NCBI RefSeq assembly: GCF_000298235.1
Contig: NZ_BAHE01000014.1
Location: 62,001 to 126,000, forward strand
Length of the DNA: 64,000 bases
Reading direction: 5' to 3'
Source of the DNA: Gordonia namibiensis NBRC 108229
GTDB taxonomy: Bacteria; Actinomycetota; Actinomycetes; Mycobacteriales; Mycobacteriaceae
Under the pieces are notes generated by a model. The model saw only the letters and a program-made list of their open reading frames with translations, was not told the origin of the DNA and did no database searches. Made by a program: the position numbers and the translations under genes. Every line of letters begins with the position of its first letter. The first letter of the stretch is position 1. Below are positions 37,909 to 48,417 of the stretch, in pieces.

Positions 37909-39366
37909 CTAGACCGTGAGGTCCGCGATCTCGCCCGCGAAAGCGGCCGGGACGCGGACCTTCATCGTCGTACCCGACTCGGTGTGCTCGGAGGTGAGGA
38001 CCTCGCCCTCGCTGTGGATCCGGGAGACGATGTCGCCGCGGGAGAACGGCACCTCGATGGTGAGCTCGACGTCTTCGCGGCCCACGAATTCACGTACGCG
38101 GTCGAACAGCTCGGGCAGTCCCTCGCCGGTACGCGCCGAGACGAACACCGCGTCGGCACCTACCGCGCCGCGCAGTTCGGTGAGCCGGTTGCCGTCGATC
38201 GCGTCGATCTTGTTGATCACCAGCAGTTCCGGCGGCGCCTCCGCCTTCTCCTCGGCGACGATCTCGCTGATGACCTGACGCACCGCCGAGATCTGTTCCA
38301 TCGGGAACGGATCCGATCCGTCGACCACGTGCAGGAGCAGATCGGCGTCGACCACCTCTTCCAGCGTCGACCGGAACGCCTCGACGAGCTGCGTGGGCAG
38401 GTGCCGCACGAAACCGACGGTGTCGGTGAAGACCACGGCCCGCCCGTCGTCGAGCGTGGCCCGTCGCGTCGTCGGGTCGAGGGTCGCGAACAGCGCGTCC
38501 TGCACCAGGACACCCGCGCCGGTCATGGCGTTGACCAGACTCGACTTGCCGGCGTTGGTGTAGCCGGCGACGGTGATCGACGGGATCGCCGAACGGTTGC
38601 GGGCGGCCCGCTTGGTGGTGCGCGCCTTCTTCATGTCGCGGATCTCGCGGCGCAGCTTGGCCATCCGCTCACGGATGCGCCGGCGGTCGGTCTCGATCTT
38701 GGTCTCACCGGGACCACGCAGACCCACACCGCCGTTGCTGCCGGCCCGGCCACCGGCCTGCCGGGACATCGATTCACCCCAACCGCGCAGACGCGGGAGC
38801 ATGTACTCCATCTGCGCGAGCGAGACCTGTGCCTTGCCCTCACGGGACGTGGCGTGCTGGGCGAAGATGTCGAGGATGAGTGCGGTCCGGTCGATCACCT
38901 TGACCTTGACGACCTTCTCCAGCGCGGTCAGCTGGGCGGGCGTGAGCTCACCGTCGCAGATGACGGTGTCGGCCCCGGTTGCCAGGACGATCTCGCGGAG
39001 TTCCTCGGCCTTGCCGCTACCGATGTAGGTGGCCGAGTCCGGTTTGGAACGGCGCTGGATCAGCGCGTCGAGGACCTGCGAACCAGCGGTCTCGGCCAGC
39101 GCGGCGAGCTCGGCCATGTTGGCCTCGGCCGAGGCGGCGCTGCCCTCGGTCCAGACACCGACGAGAACCACCTTCTCGAGGCGGAGCTGCCGGTACTCGA
39201 CCTCGGTGACGTCGGTGAGTTCGGTGGAGAGTCCGGCGACGCGCTGAAGTGACGCACGCTCGGAGAGTTGGAGTTCGCCGACGGTCGGATCGTCGTCACG
39301 GTGGAGGTCACCGGAGCGATCGTCGAGGTCCGCGTCGGACAGGATCTGTGCTGATGATTCGGTCAT
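37909..39366 (-). CDS. hflX: GTPase HflX
   Basis: 485 aa, ATG start. It is a ribosome-associated GTPase that splits stalled 70S ribosomes under stress. An N-terminal nucleotide-binding domain (about 60-230) is followed by coiled linker sequence GGVGLRGPGETKIE and the G domain with G1 GYTNAGKSS (about 267-275), DTVGF (G3) and NKID (G4). A C-terminal tail domain completes it. It is the first of the minus-strand genes after ptsH. dapF and miaA lie upstream on the same strand, as Rv2725c-Rv2727c. Confidence 0.95.
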   Translation of the reverse strand: MTESSAQILSDADLDDRSGDLHRDDDPTVGELQLSERASLQRVAGLSTELTDVTEVEYRQLRLEKVVLVGVWTEGSAASAEANMAELAALAETAGSQVLDALIQRRSKPDSATYIGSGKAEELREIVLATGADTVICDGELTPAQLTALEKVVKVKVIDRTALILDIFAQHATSREGKAQVSLAQMEYMLPRLRGWGESMSRQAGGRAGSNGGVGLRGPGETKIETDRRRIRERMAKLRREIRDMKKARTTKRAARNRSAIPSITVAGYTNAGKSSLVNAMTGAGVLVQDALFATLDPTTRRATLDDGRAVVFTDTVGFVRHLPTQLVEAFRSTLEEVVDADLLLHVVDGSDPFPMEQISAVRQVISEIVAEEKAEAPPELLVINKIDAIDGNRLTELRGAVGADAVFVSARTGEGLPELFDRVREFVGREDVELTIEVPFSRGDIVSRIHSEGEVLTSEHTESGTTMKVRVPAAFAGEIADLTV

Positions 39367-39417
39367 ACGGGATCCATGGTCTCACGCCACGGCCGTGCTG
39401 AGCACGTGATTATCGGC

Positions 39418-40320
39418 TCAGCGGTCCCAGCCGGGTCGCAGGACGCCGTCGGCGACCAGCATCGACGGGCCGCGCAGGGTCGAGCCGTCGGTCCGGATGG
39501 TCACCGTGACCTCCCCGCCCGGGATGCCGATGCGCAGCTCACCGGCGTCCTGTCCGCGCGCGTCGAGAGCCGCGCGCGTGGCCGCGACCAGGCCTGTTCC
39601 GCAGCTGCGGGTCTCGCCGACGCCGCGTTCGAAGACCCGCATCCGCGCGTACAGACGACCGTCGACGTCCTCGACCGGCGGGGTCAACAGTTCGACGTTG
39701 GCCCCGTTCGGGAAGTCGTCGGTCTCGATGACCACACCGGCGGTGAAATCGACGGCCGCGAGGGCCTCGGCGGTGAGATCGGCCACCACACACGCCAGGT
39801 GCGGGTTGCCCACGTCGACCTTGGCACCCGGGTAGATGTCGTCGCCGATCCGCACGACAGAGGTGCCGTCGAGACGGGCGACGCCCATCTCCACGGTCAC
39901 CTCGGCGTGCACATCGTCGAAGGAGTGGATGATCACCGGCCGGGCTCCGGCGCGCGAGCCCACCGTGAAGGTGTCCGTGTCGGCGAGTCCGGTCGCGCGG
40001 ACGAAGTGGGCGAAGACCCGGACGCCGTTGCCGCACATCTCGGCGATCGAGCCGTCGCCGTTGCGGTAGTCCATGAACCAGTCGTCGGCCGCGACGCCGT
40101 CGGGCAGGGCGTCGATAACACCGCGTTCGACGAGCGCACCCGTGCGCGCCACGCGCAGCAGACCGTCGGCCCCGATGCCCCGCTGCCGGTCGCACAGTGC
40201 CGCGACCATCTCGGCGTCGAGTGACAGCTCGGCGGCCGGGTCGGCGAGCACGACGAAGTCGTTCTGGGTGCCGTGACCCTTGACGAAGCGCAGACCGGTT
40301 GGGTTGGAACTCACGCGCAC
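39418..40320 (-). CDS. dapF: diaminopimelate epimerase
   Basis: 300 aa from the GTG at 40320 (GAGAAG upstream); the GTG at 40314 is an alternative. It converts LL- to meso-diaminopimelate for lysine and peptidoglycan synthesis, without cofactor. The two catalytic cysteines are visible: C96 in MCGNGVR and C240 in RSCGTGL. KGHGTQNDFV near the N-terminus is the usual substrate-binding start. Together with dapA at the right end, this window holds two lysine/DAP genes. Confidence 0.95.
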   Translation of the reverse strand: MRVSSNPTGLRFVKGHGTQNDFVVLADPAAELSLDAEMVAALCDRQRGIGADGLLRVARTGALVERGVIDALPDGVAADDWFMDYRNGDGSIAEMCGNGVRVFAHFVRATGLADTDTFTVGSRAGARPVIIHSFDDVHAEVTVEMGVARLDGTSVVRIGDDIYPGAKVDVGNPHLACVVADLTAEALAAVDFTAGVVIETDDFPNGANVELLTPPVEDVDGRLYARMRVFERGVGETRSCGTGLVAATRAALDARGQDAGELRIGIPGGEVTVTIRTDGSTLRGPSMLVADGVLRPGWDR

Positions 40321-40343
40321 CAGACTACTTCTCGGTGCGTGGA

Positions 40344-41261
40344 TCACACGGCGGCGGCCTCGAGCGCTCGGTCGGCGAGGTCGGGGGCGGCGGCGTCGAG
40401 CCACACGGCACGGTGATCGCGGCGGAACCACGACCGCTGTCTGCGCACATACCGGCGGGTGCCGATGAAGGTGAGTTCCTCGGCCTGGGCCATGTCGTAT
40501 TCGCCGTCGAGGGCGGCGAGCACCTGCTTGTAGCCGATCGCCTGCGAGGCCGTGCGGCCCTCCCGCAGTCCGACCGCGCACAGGCCCTCGACCTCGTCGA
40601 CCAGACCGGTGGAGAACATCAGCCGGGTACGCCGCGCGATCCGGTCGTCGAGTTCGGCGGTCTCCCGGTCGAGCGCGAGGATCACGGTTCCCCACCGGGG
40701 TTCGCCGATCGTCGGCTGCGACGCCGCGAAGGGCTGCCCGGTCAGTTCGACGACCTCCAGCGCGCGGACGATCCGCCGGCCGTCGGTGTCGAGAATCGTT
40801 GCAGCAGCAGCGGGATCGACCGAGGCGAGCAGCCGGTGCATCTCGGCGACCCCGCGTTCGGCGAGCATCTCCTCGTACCGGCCGCGGACCTCGGGATCGG
40901 TCGCCGGGAACTGCCAGTTGTCGAGCAGCCCCTGGATGTACATCATCGAGCCGCCGACGATCACCGGGACACGACCGGCGTCGAGGAGTCGCTCCACGTC
41001 CGCGGTCGCGGCCTGCTGGTATCGGGCGACGGTGGCCACCTCGGTCACGTCGAGGACATCGATCTGGTGATGCGGTATGCCGCGGCGTTCGTCGAGCGGC
41101 ACCTTGGCGGTCCCGATGTCCATGCCGCGGTACTGCTGCATGGCGTCGATGTTCACGATCTCCCCGCCCAGACGCTCGGCGAGGTCGAGGGCGAGGTCGG
41201 ATTTCCCGCACGCGGTCGGGCCGACGACCATGATCGGCCGCAGTGCCGACTGGTCGCTCAT
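40344..41261 (-). CDS. miaA: tRNA dimethylallyltransferase
   Basis: 305 aa, ATG start overlapping the upstream gene stop by 4 nt (ATGA). It adds a dimethylallyl group to A37 of tRNAs reading U-starting codons; MiaB, also in this window, then methylthiolates it. Walker A GPTACGKS (14-21), [15 protein letters not shown], and [13 protein letters not shown] are present. Full length for the family. Confidence 0.96.
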   Translation of the reverse strand: MSDQSALRPIMVVGPTACGKSDLALDLAERLGGEIVNIDAMQQYRGMDIGTAKVPLDERRGIPHHQIDVLDVTEVATVARYQQAATADVERLLDAGRVPVIVGGSMMYIQGLLDNWQFPATDPEVRGRYEEMLAERGVAEMHRLLASVDPAAAATILDTDGRRIVRALEVVELTGQPFAASQPTIGEPRWGTVILALDRETAELDDRIARRTRLMFSTGLVDEVEGLCAVGLREGRTASQAIGYKQVLAALDGEYDMAQAEELTFIGTRRYVRRQRSWFRRDHRAVWLDAAAPDLADRALEAAAV

Positions 41262-41992
41262 GACCGGTCACCGGAAACGGTCCACGTGGCGACGACGTAC
41301 CCGACCCCGAACGGGGCGTCGGCGTAGCTCCTCTTCGGCACGACGCCCGAACCACGGCTCTCCACCGCGGCGGCGGCGACCTGCCACGCGACCCGGCCGC
41401 CGATCCCCTCCGTATCGCAGGATTCGGGTCGCAGGGCTGCGAGCGCCCGCATGTCAGCGGCCCCGATGGCCGCGACGATCGACTCGTTGAGCGCGACCGC
41501 GGAGTCCCGTCGGCCACCGCCCGGTGCCTTGGGGGTCAACGCGGTCGAGCCGTCGCCGACGACGAGGAGTCCGATCCGCTCCGGGGACTCCTCCAGCCGT
41601 GCGCCGAGATCGGCGCCGAGAACCGCGCACTCGGCGGGCGAGGTCTCCCGGCCGACGATCCACGTGCTCGTCGGCCCCAGCGACGCCCACTCCCGCAACC
41701 AGGCCCCGATCAGGGCGGACAGACTCATCCGGGGGCCGGTCCGATCGCTCACGCTCACCCGGACATCCACCCCGAACCGGGCGAAACTACCCGAGCCCGA
41801 CTCCTCCACCGGGCCGGTCACCGGGGCGTCGGAGGCGCCGAGAACGACCCAGCGATCGATCCCGCTCGACGCCGTTTCGGCGAGGGCATCCCGCACCGCC
41901 GACCGCACGGGTTCGGTGTCGAACGCCGACGGACCGGCCAGTTCGGGTACCAGCAACGGGGCACTCGGTACGAAGACGACGGCCGCAAGCAC
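41258..41992 (-). CDS. class III extradiol dioxygenase-like protein (Rv2728c type)
   Basis: 244 aa, TTG/ATG region start at 41992. It is hydrophobic-beta rich, with [14 protein letters not shown] at the N-terminus and [18 protein letters not shown] in the middle. This matches the LigB-like fold protein encoded between miaA and the DUF349 gene in mycobacteria. Metal ligands of true ring-cleaving dioxygenases are not obvious to me, so catalysis is doubtful. It is translationally coupled to miaA. Confidence 0.7.
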   Translation of the reverse strand: MLAAVVFVPSAPLLVPELAGPSAFDTEPVRSAVRDALAETASSGIDRWVVLGASDAPVTGPVEESGSGSFARFGVDVRVSVSDRTGPRMSLSALIGAWLREWASLGPTSTWIVGRETSPAECAVLGADLGARLEESPERIGLLVVGDGSTALTPKAPGGGRRDSAVALNESIVAAIGAADMRALAALRPESCDTEGIGGRVAWQVAAAAVESRGSGVVPKRSYADAPFGVGYVVATWTVSGDRS

Positions 41993-42129
41993 ACCACGAC
42001 GCTAGTCGAACCAGACATCGCGACCGACGCCCGAACCCCGACACGGATTCCGGTAAGTCGCCGCGCACGCCACACACACGCGCCTGAACTGCTTGAATGG
42101 ATCCGTACTGTCGGCTGTCGCCGGGGCGT

Positions 42130-42135
42130 TACGAT
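42130..42135 (+). promoter_or_regulatory. possible -10 of the DUF349 gene within a small hairpin
   Basis: TACGAT fits TANNNT and sits in the loop of CGGGGC/GCCCCG (42122-42127, 42136-42141). A leader of about 65 nt would result. No -35 is clear. Confidence 0.3.
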
Positions 42136-42206
42136 GCCCCGCGAGAACCGACCCAGCGACCGGCAGCCGTGACGCGCGGCACCACTGAGCGGCAGGACAT
42201 GTGCAG

Positions 42207-43571
42207 ATGACCCACCCGACCGACCCCTCCACGGCCACCGAGGCGCCGCAGACGAGCACTCCGGTCCCCACACCCGGCCCCAAACCCGGTCCGCGCCCCA
42301 AGCCCGGCCCACGACCGGGACCGCACGAACCCGTCATCACGCACATCAGTGCCGGCGACCCGCACCGATTCGGTCGCATCGACTCCTCGGGTGTGGTGTG
42401 GCTCAAGACCGCCGACGGCGAACGCGAGATCGGCCAGTGGCAGGCCGGCACCGTCGAAGAGGGGCTCGCCCACTTCGCCCGCCGCTTCGACGACCTCGCG
42501 ACCGAGGTCGAGATCCTCGAGGAACGTCTCAGCGCACGCTCCGGCGACCCGCGCAAGGCCCAGGCCGCCGCCAAGCACCTGCTCGACGATCTGCCGAACG
42601 CCCACGTCATCGGGGATGTCGCCGCCCTGCAGCGTCGACTCGAGGCCATCGTCGGTTCCGCCGACGAGGTCGCCGAGTCGCTGCGCGCGGAGCGCGAGAA
42701 GACCCGCGCCACCGCCATCGCACGCAAGGAGACCCTCGCCGCCGAGGCCGAGCAGATCGGTGCCGAGGCCACCAACTGGAAGGGCGCCGGCGACCGGCTC
42801 CGCGAGATCCTCGACGAGTGGAAGACCATCAAGGGCATCGATCGCAAGACCGATGACGCCCTGTGGAAGCGCTACGCGAAGGCCCGCGATGCCTTCAACC
42901 GCCGCCGAGGTGCCCACTTCGCCGAACTCGACCGCGAGCGCGCCGGGGCGAAGGAACGCAAGGAAGCGCTGATCGCCCGCGCCGAAGAACTGTCGTCGTC
43001 GACCGACTGGGGCCCCACCTCGGCCAAGTTCCGCGAGTTGCTGGGTGAGTGGAAGGCGGCCGGTCGCGCGCCCCGCGACACCGACGAGGCCCTCTGGCAG
43101 CGGTTCAAGGCCGCCCAGGACGTCTTCTTCAACGCCCGCAACGCCGCCACGTCCGAACGCGACGCCGAGTTCGCGGCCAACGCGACCGCCAAGATCGCGC
43201 TGCTCGAGGCCGCCGAGAAGGCCATCGACCCGGCTGCCGATCTCGAGGCGGCGCGTCGTGAGTTCCGGTCGTTCCGTGACAAGTGGGACGAGATCGGCAA
43301 GGTTCCGCGCGACCAGATGCACTCCCTGGAAGGACGCGCACGGGCCATCGAGAAGCGCATCCGCGATGCCGAGGACGCGCAGTGGCAGCGCACCGACCCG
43401 GAGGCCCAGGCGCGTGCGGCACAGTTCGCCGACCGTGCCGCGCAATTCGAGGAGCAGGCCCGCAAGGCCGCCGAGAAGGGCAAGGACCGCGAGGCCGCGT
43501 CGCTGCGTGAACAGGCCGCGCAGTGGCGCGAATGGGCCGAGGCCGCGCACAGCGCCGTCACCGACCGCTGA
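42207..43571 (+). CDS. DUF349 domain protein
   Basis: 454 aa from the ATG at 42207 (AGGA nine nt upstream); a GTG at 42201 is an alternative. The N-terminus is a Pro/Gly/Lys-rich linker (PGPKPGPRP). Then come repeated DUF349 units, which are helical, charged, and marked by W and [15 protein letters not shown] or [15 protein letters not shown] (about residues 205-330). The C-terminus is coiled coil. It is the Rv2731 type, located divergent from the miaA operon. Function unknown; the shape suggests a structural or RNA-binding role only by inference. Confidence 0.85.
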   Translation: MTHPTDPSTATEAPQTSTPVPTPGPKPGPRPKPGPRPGPHEPVITHISAGDPHRFGRIDSSGVVWLKTADGEREIGQWQAGTVEEGLAHFARRFDDLATEVEILEERLSARSGDPRKAQAAAKHLLDDLPNAHVIGDVAALQRRLEAIVGSADEVAESLRAEREKTRATAIARKETLAAEAEQIGAEATNWKGAGDRLREILDEWKTIKGIDRKTDDALWKRYAKARDAFNRRRGAHFAELDRERAGAKERKEALIARAEELSSSTDWGPTSAKFRELLGEWKAAGRAPRDTDEALWQRFKAAQDVFFNARNAATSERDAEFAANATAKIALLEAAEKAIDPAADLEAARREFRSFRDKWDEIGKVPRDQMHSLEGRARAIEKRIRDAEDAQWQRTDPEAQARAAQFADRAAQFEEQARKAAEKGKDREAASLREQAAQWREWAEAAHSAVTDR

Positions 43572-43598
43572 GCGACCCCCCGTCACAACCGACCACCC

Positions 43599-43639
43599 AG
43601 GACCCCGGGCCGCCGACTACTTCGGCTGTTCGGGGTCCT
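43599..43639. terminator. possible terminator between the DUF349 gene and the membrane protein gene
   Basis: AGGACCCCG (43599-43607) pairs with CGGGGTCCT (43631-43639) around a 23-nt loop that has its own GCCG/CGGC pairs. It overlaps the last codons of the convergent gene. Confidence 0.4.
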
Positions 43640-44234
43640 TGTGGTAGAGCGCCGAGGCGTAGGCCTCCTGCTCGGCGGCCTGACGGCGACGCTCGGCCTC
43701 CATCGCCAGGTGGTACGACGAGCGCGCCCACACCACGCGTGACCAGTGGAAGGTCAGCACGAAGACCGAGATCCAGCCGAGCACAAGACCGATGCCCACT
43801 CCCGACGGGGGCTGGACGCCACCGACGCCGGGGGTGTTGCGTGACCACCAGGCGAGCATGCCGGCCACGCACGCAATGGCACAGCCGCACAACGCGATCC
43901 ACGCCAGAATCCAGCGGCGGGTCAGCAGTGCGAGCATCGAGACGACGATGCCGAAGACCGCGACCAGGTAGACGAAGATCTTCGACACGATGGTGACCCG
44001 TTCGGCCGCGGCCTCCGGCGCGAAGGACAGCACCTCGAGGCCCGTCACCGAACCGGTGTGCGGCAGGACCAGCGACACCATGGCCAGCAGGACGGCGATC
44101 GCCACGACGACCGCGCGGGCGCCGGGGTCGATCTCACCGGCGACCTTGCGTTCGGCCTTCCTCAGGTCCTGTTCGTACTCCTTGAACGCGTCCTTGTCGG
44201 AAGCGCCGGGTGTGCGGTCCGGGTTCTCGGACAT
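43617..44234 (-). CDS. conserved membrane protein, Rv2732c type
   Basis: 205 aa from the ATG at 44234 (GAGG seven nt upstream). The cytoplasmic N-terminus is rich in charged residues (EYEQDLRKAERKV). Four transmembrane helices follow (about 45-64, 87-107, 112-132 and 148-168), then a helical charged tail. It lies 43 nt downstream of miaB on the same strand, as in mycobacteria. Function unknown. Confidence 0.8.
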   Translation of the reverse strand: MSENPDRTPGASDKDAFKEYEQDLRKAERKVAGEIDPGARAVVVAIAVLLAMVSLVLPHTGSVTGLEVLSFAPEAAAERVTIVSKIFVYLVAVFGIVVSMLALLTRRWILAWIALCGCAIACVAGMLAWWSRNTPGVGGVQPPSGVGIGLVLGWISVFVLTFHWSRVVWARSSYHLAMEAERRRQAAEQEAYASALYHKDPEQPK

Positions 44235-44277
44235 GTCATCGCCTCTTCTCACGGGTGGGTCTGGGGTGGCGCGCGCT

Positions 44278-45834
44278 CTAACCGCAGGAGCCGCAACCGG
44301 CGTCGGCGGTCGCGGGGACGAGGGTGGGCACGGGGGGACCAACAGTCGGGAGGCCGAGGCCCACGCCGACGGGGGCGGTGGTGGGCGTGCGGCTCTGCTC
44401 GTAGGCGTCGCCGGCACGCGTGCGGCGGTGCGAGAGCACCCCGGCGTCGGCGATCAGATGGTGCGGCGCGGCGGCGGTGACCACGGTGTGGACCACGTCG
44501 CCGGGGCGGATGCCGGCGGTGTCACCGGGCGCGAAGTGCACCAGGCGTCCGTCACGCGCGCGACCGGTCATGCGCCGGGTCTCGGCGGACTTGCGCCCCT
44601 CGTCGGCGACGACGAGCAGCTCCACCTCGGTGCCGGTCAGGGATTCGTTCTCCGACAAGCAGATTCGTTCCTGCAGCGCGATGAGTCGCTGGTAGCGCTC
44701 GCCGACGACGTCGGCGGGCACCTGGTCGGGCATCGTGGCCGCCGGGGTTCCGGGGCGCGGCGAGTACTGGAAGGTGAAGGCGCTGGAGAATCGGGCGCGT
44801 TCGACGACGTCGAGGGTCGCCTGGAAGTCCTCCTCGGTCTCCCCCGGGAACCCGACGATGATGTCGGTGGTGATCGCCGCATGCGGCATCGCGGCGCGGA
44901 CCTTGTCGAGGATGCCGAGGAACCTGGTCTGGCGGTAGCTGCGTCGCATCGCCTTCAGGATGCGGTCGGAACCGGACTGCAGCGGCATGTGCAGCTGCGG
45001 GCACACGTTGGGGGTCTCGGCCATCGCCTCGATGACGTCGTCGGTGAACTCGGCGGGGTGCGGCGAGGTGAACCGGACCCGTTCGAGTCCTTCGATGTCG
45101 CCGCAGGCACGGAGCAGTTCGGCGAAAGCGCCACGGTTGCGCGGCTGGTCGGGATCGGCGAAGGACATGCCGTAGGCGTTGACGTTCTGCCCGAGAAGCG
45201 TCACCTCGACGACGCCCTGGTCGACAAGTGCCTTGACCTCGGCCAGCACGTCACCGGGACGGCGGTCGACCTCCTTGCCGCGCAGCGACGGCACGATGCA
45301 GAAGGTGCACGTGTTGTTACAGCCCACCGACACCGACACCCAGCCGGAGTAGGCAGAGTCACGCTTGGCGGGCAGCGTCGACGGGAAGCGCTCGAGGGAG
45401 TCGAGGATCTCGACCTGCGCCTCCTCGTTGTGGCGGGCACGGTCGATCAGCGCCGGCAGCGAACCGATGTTGTGGGTGCCGAACACGACGTCGACCCACG
45501 GCGCCTTGGAGATGACGGTGTCCTTGTCCTTCTGCGCCAGGCAGCCGCCGACGGCGATCTGCATGCCGGGACGCCGGGACTTCACCGGTGCGAGGTGCGA
45601 CAGGTTGCCGTAGAGCTTGTTGTCGGCGTTCTCGCGGATGGCGCAGGTGTTGAATACGACCAGGTCGGCGTCTTCGTCCTCGCCGGCACGCACATATCCC
45701 GCGTCCTCGAGGAGCCCGGAGATGCGTTCGGAGTCGTGGACATTCATCTGGCAGCCGTAGGTTCGAACCTGGTAGCTGCGGGGTGACTGGGCTGATGCAG
45801 CCTCGTCAGGCCGATCCGACAACTCGATACTCAC
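44278..45834 (-). CDS. miaB: tRNA-2-methylthio-N6-dimethylallyladenosine synthase MiaB
   Basis: 518 aa from the GTG at 45834; a TTG at 45822 is an alternative and the start is uncertain. It is a radical-SAM methylthiotransferase. The N-terminal auxiliary cluster is C28, C64 and C98. The radical-SAM cluster is C172, C176 and C179 (GCNNTCTFC). A TRAM domain follows (about 385-455). After TRAM there is a Pro/Thr-rich tail that ends in CGSCG, an unusual Cys pair at the very C-terminus. It completes the modification started by MiaA. Confidence 0.95.
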   Translation of the reverse strand: MSIELSDRPDEAASAQSPRSYQVRTYGCQMNVHDSERISGLLEDAGYVRAGEDEDADLVVFNTCAIRENADNKLYGNLSHLAPVKSRRPGMQIAVGGCLAQKDKDTVISKAPWVDVVFGTHNIGSLPALIDRARHNEEAQVEILDSLERFPSTLPAKRDSAYSGWVSVSVGCNNTCTFCIVPSLRGKEVDRRPGDVLAEVKALVDQGVVEVTLLGQNVNAYGMSFADPDQPRNRGAFAELLRACGDIEGLERVRFTSPHPAEFTDDVIEAMAETPNVCPQLHMPLQSGSDRILKAMRRSYRQTRFLGILDKVRAAMPHAAITTDIIVGFPGETEEDFQATLDVVERARFSSAFTFQYSPRPGTPAATMPDQVPADVVGERYQRLIALQERICLSENESLTGTEVELLVVADEGRKSAETRRMTGRARDGRLVHFAPGDTAGIRPGDVVHTVVTAAAPHHLIADAGVLSHRRTRAGDAYEQSRTPTTAPVGVGLGLPTVGPPVPTLVPATADAGCGSCG

Positions 45835-45908
45835 TCCTACCAGGGTACGGTGCCGACGCAAATCGCCGACTTGGCGTGACCGGTACCGCTGTTCGGCACG
45901 AATTTGGT

Positions 45909-45914
45909 TAGGGT
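45909..45914 (+). promoter_or_regulatory. gluA -10 element, probable leaderless mRNA
   Basis: TAGGGT ends 6 nt before the gluA ATG, so transcription would begin at the A of the start codon. No separate strong ribosome binding site is needed. AGGG within the -10 is also the only Shine-Dalgarno candidate. Confidence 0.45.
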
Positions 45915-45920
45915 TCGAGA

Positions 45921-46694
45921 ATGACCGTTTCGCCGAGCAAGTCCGCGGACCCCGGGTCCCAGCCGATGATCGCGATGCGCGGGGTGCAGAAGCACTTCGG
46001 TTCGCTGCACGTCCTCAAGGACATCGACTTCGAGGTTCCCGCCGGACAGGTGGTCGTGGTCCTCGGTCCGTCCGGATCGGGCAAGTCCACCCTCTGCCGG
46101 ACCATCAACCGCCTCGAGCCGATCGACGAGGGCGAAATCCGGGTCGAGGGTCAGCTCCTGCCCGCCGAGGGCAAGGACCTCGCACGCCTGCGCGCCGACG
46201 TGGGCATGGTGTTCCAGTCCTTCAATCTCTTCTCCCACAAGACGATCCTCGAGAACGTCACCCTCGCCCCGACGAAGGTGCGCAAGAAGTCGAAGGCCGA
46301 GGCCAACAAGCGCGCGTTGGAACTGCTCGAGCGGGTCGGCATCGCCAGCCAGAAGGACAAGTACCCCGCCCAGTTGTCCGGCGGCCAGCAGCAGCGCGTC
46401 GCCATCGCCCGCTCCCTCGCCATGGACCCGAAGGTCATGCTGTTCGACGAGCCGACCTCCGCGCTCGACCCCGAGATGGTCAACGAGGTCCTCGACGTCA
46501 TGGTCTCCCTGGCCAAGGAGGGCATGACGATGCTCGTGGTCACCCACGAGATGGGCTTCGCCCGCAAGGCCGCCGACCGGGTGATCTTCATGGCCGACGG
46601 CGCGATCATCGAGGATGCCGAACCCGACACCTTCTTCACCGACCCCAAGACCGACCGAGCACGCGACTTCCTCGGCAAGATCCTGGGGCACTGA
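45921..46694 (+). CDS. gluA: glutamate ABC transporter, ATP-binding protein
   Basis: 257 aa. It is the ATPase of a polar amino acid importer. Walker [10 protein letters not shown] (49-57), Q loop FQSFNLF, signature LSGGQQQR (about 154-161), Walker [12 protein letters not shown], and the switch His in VTHEM are all intact. It is the first gene of gluABCD, an order known for the Corynebacterium glutamate uptake system located beside recX-recA. Substrate assignment rests on that synteny. Confidence 0.92.
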   Translation: MTVSPSKSADPGSQPMIAMRGVQKHFGSLHVLKDIDFEVPAGQVVVVLGPSGSGKSTLCRTINRLEPIDEGEIRVEGQLLPAEGKDLARLRADVGMVFQSFNLFSHKTILENVTLAPTKVRKKSKAEANKRALELLERVGIASQKDKYPAQLSGGQQQRVAIARSLAMDPKVMLFDEPTSALDPEMVNEVLDVMVSLAKEGMTMLVVTHEMGFARKAADRVIFMADGAIIEDAEPDTFFTDPKTDRARDFLGKILGH

Positions 46695-46695
46695 G

Positions 46696-47727
46696 ATGCG
46701 GATGAGTCGAGAAACACACCACACGCGCCCGCAGGTGTCCCGATGGCGCAGCGCCGGACTGGTCGTCGCCGTCGTCGCCCTGCTCGCCGGACTCCTCGCG
46801 GGCTGCGGCAGCACCGAACCCCGCAACCTGCTCAACTCGATCCGTGAGGGATCGGTGATCCTCGGCGTCAAGTTCGACCAGCCCGGCCTCGGCCTGTACG
46901 AGCCGGACGGCAACGTCACCGGCTTCGACGCGTCGGTCGCCACCTACGTGGTCAACGCCATCGCCGACGACCTCGGCGTCGATCACCCGGAGATCACCTG
47001 GCGCGAGACGCCGTCCGCCCGCCGCGAGGCGATGATCGACAACGGCGAGGTCGACCTGATCGCCGCCACCTACTCGATCAACGCCAGCCGTTCCAAGAAG
47101 GTCTCGTTCGGCGGCCCCTACCTGCAGACCTATCAGGGCCTGATGGTTCGTGCCGACGACAACTCGATCTCCGAGCTGGCCGACCTCGACAACGGCAAAA
47201 AGCTGTGTTCGGTCACCGGCTCGACGTCGGCGCAGAACGTGAAGGCACAGCTGCCGACAGTGCAGCTGCAGGAGTACGACTCCTACTCGGCCTGCGTCGA
47301 GGCGCTCCGCCGCGGCAAGGTCGACGCGCTGACAACCGACGAGGCGATTCTCGCCGGCTACTCCAACTTCTGGAAGGACGAGTTCAAGCTCGTCGAGATG
47401 ACCTACCTCAAGGACGCCTGCGTCAAGGACGCGCTGAAGACGGCGGGCAGCCCGTTCTCCACCGAACGCTACGGCGTCGGTGTCGCCCTGAACGACACGG
47501 CCGCAGTCGATGCGATCAACAAGGCCCTCGACACCATGCTGACCCCCGTCGAAGGCGTCGAGTCGCCCTGGAACGCCGATCTCCGCGAGGCACTCGGCAA
47601 CGAGTACGTCGACGAGATCATCGCCCGCGCGGACCGTCCCGGTTCCAAGTTCCCCTATCTGCCGGACCCCGGTGACCTCGAGTTCCTCGATTCACCGTCC
47701 ACACCGTGCCCGCCCGGACTCGAGTGA
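46696..47727 (+). CDS. gluB: glutamate-binding lipoprotein
   Basis: 343 aa from the ATG at 46696, directly after the gluA stop. Lipoprotein signal peptide with lipobox LLAGC (lipidated C37), anchoring it outside the membrane. Family SBP_bac_3: GFDASVATYVVNAIADDLG, DNGEVDLIAATYSI, GKKLCSVTGSTSAQN and VDALTTDEAI. A Cys pair (LCSV and SACVEAL) probably forms a disulfide. It delivers glutamate to GluCD. Confidence 0.9.
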   Translation: MRMSRETHHTRPQVSRWRSAGLVVAVVALLAGLLAGCGSTEPRNLLNSIREGSVILGVKFDQPGLGLYEPDGNVTGFDASVATYVVNAIADDLGVDHPEITWRETPSARREAMIDNGEVDLIAATYSINASRSKKVSFGGPYLQTYQGLMVRADDNSISELADLDNGKKLCSVTGSTSAQNVKAQLPTVQLQEYDSYSACVEALRRGKVDALTTDEAILAGYSNFWKDEFKLVEMTYLKDACVKDALKTAGSPFSTERYGVGVALNDTAAVDAINKALDTMLTPVEGVESPWNADLREALGNEYVDEIIARADRPGSKFPYLPDPGDLEFLDSPSTPCPPGLE

Positions 47728-47739
47728 GAGGAGTAATCG

Positions 47740-48417
47740 ATGAATGACGCCTCTCTGTGGGAGAGCATGGGCCCCCAGCTGTGGCCCGCCTTCTGGGTGA
47801 CCATCCAATTGACCTTCTATTCGGCGATCGGCTCGCTGGTCTGGGGCACGATCCTCGCCGCGATGCGGGTCTCCCCCGTCCCGGTGATGCGCGGCTTCGC
47901 GAGCGTCTACGTGAACGTCGTCCGGAACACGCCGTTGACGCTCGTCGTGCTGTTCTGCGCGATCGGCCTGTACCAGAACCTGGGGCTGACCTTCGCGCCG
48001 ACGATCAAGTCCAACAACTTCTGGCTCGCGGTGCTCGCGTTCGTCCTCTACACGTCGACGTTCGTCTGTGAGACGCTCCGGTCCGGCTTCAACACGGTGC
48101 CCCTCGGACAAGCCGAGGCGGCCCGGTCGTTGGGAATGCCGTTCACCCAGGTGTTCGGGATCATCGTGCTGCCCCAGGCCATCCGGTCGGTCATCGGTCC
48201 GATGGGCAGTGTGCTCATCGCGCTGACGAAGAACACCACGGTCGCGTCGGTCATCGGCGTCGCCGAGGCGGCGGCCCTGATGAAGACCGAGATCGAGACC
48301 TTCTCCGACCAGCTGTTCGTGATCTTCGGCGTGATCGCCGTGGGCTTCATGATCATCACCCTCACCGAGGGAGCCGTCTTCGGCTACCTCGCCAAGCGAC
48401 TGGCGGTGAAACGATGA
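47740..48417 (+). CDS. gluC: glutamate ABC transporter permease GluC
   Basis: 225 aa, ATG with GAGGAG upstream. His/Glu/Gln-type permease with about five transmembrane helices. The conserved EAA loop reads [25 protein letters not shown] (about residues 122-146), contacting the ATPase. It overlaps gluD by 4 nt. Confidence 0.92.
   Translation: MNDASLWESMGPQLWPAFWVTIQLTFYSAIGSLVWGTILAAMRVSPVPVMRGFASVYVNVVRNTPLTLVVLFCAIGLYQNLGLTFAPTIKSNNFWLAVLAFVLYTSTFVCETLRSGFNTVPLGQAEAARSLGMPFTQVFGIIVLPQAIRSVIGPMGSVLIALTKNTTVASVIGVAEAAALMKTEIETFSDQLFVIFGVIAVGFMIITLTEGAVFGYLAKRLAVKR

Noticed and set aside
43990-45786. 598-codon plus-strand open frame over miaB
   Set aside because: Antisense to MiaB, whose three cluster motifs are intact.
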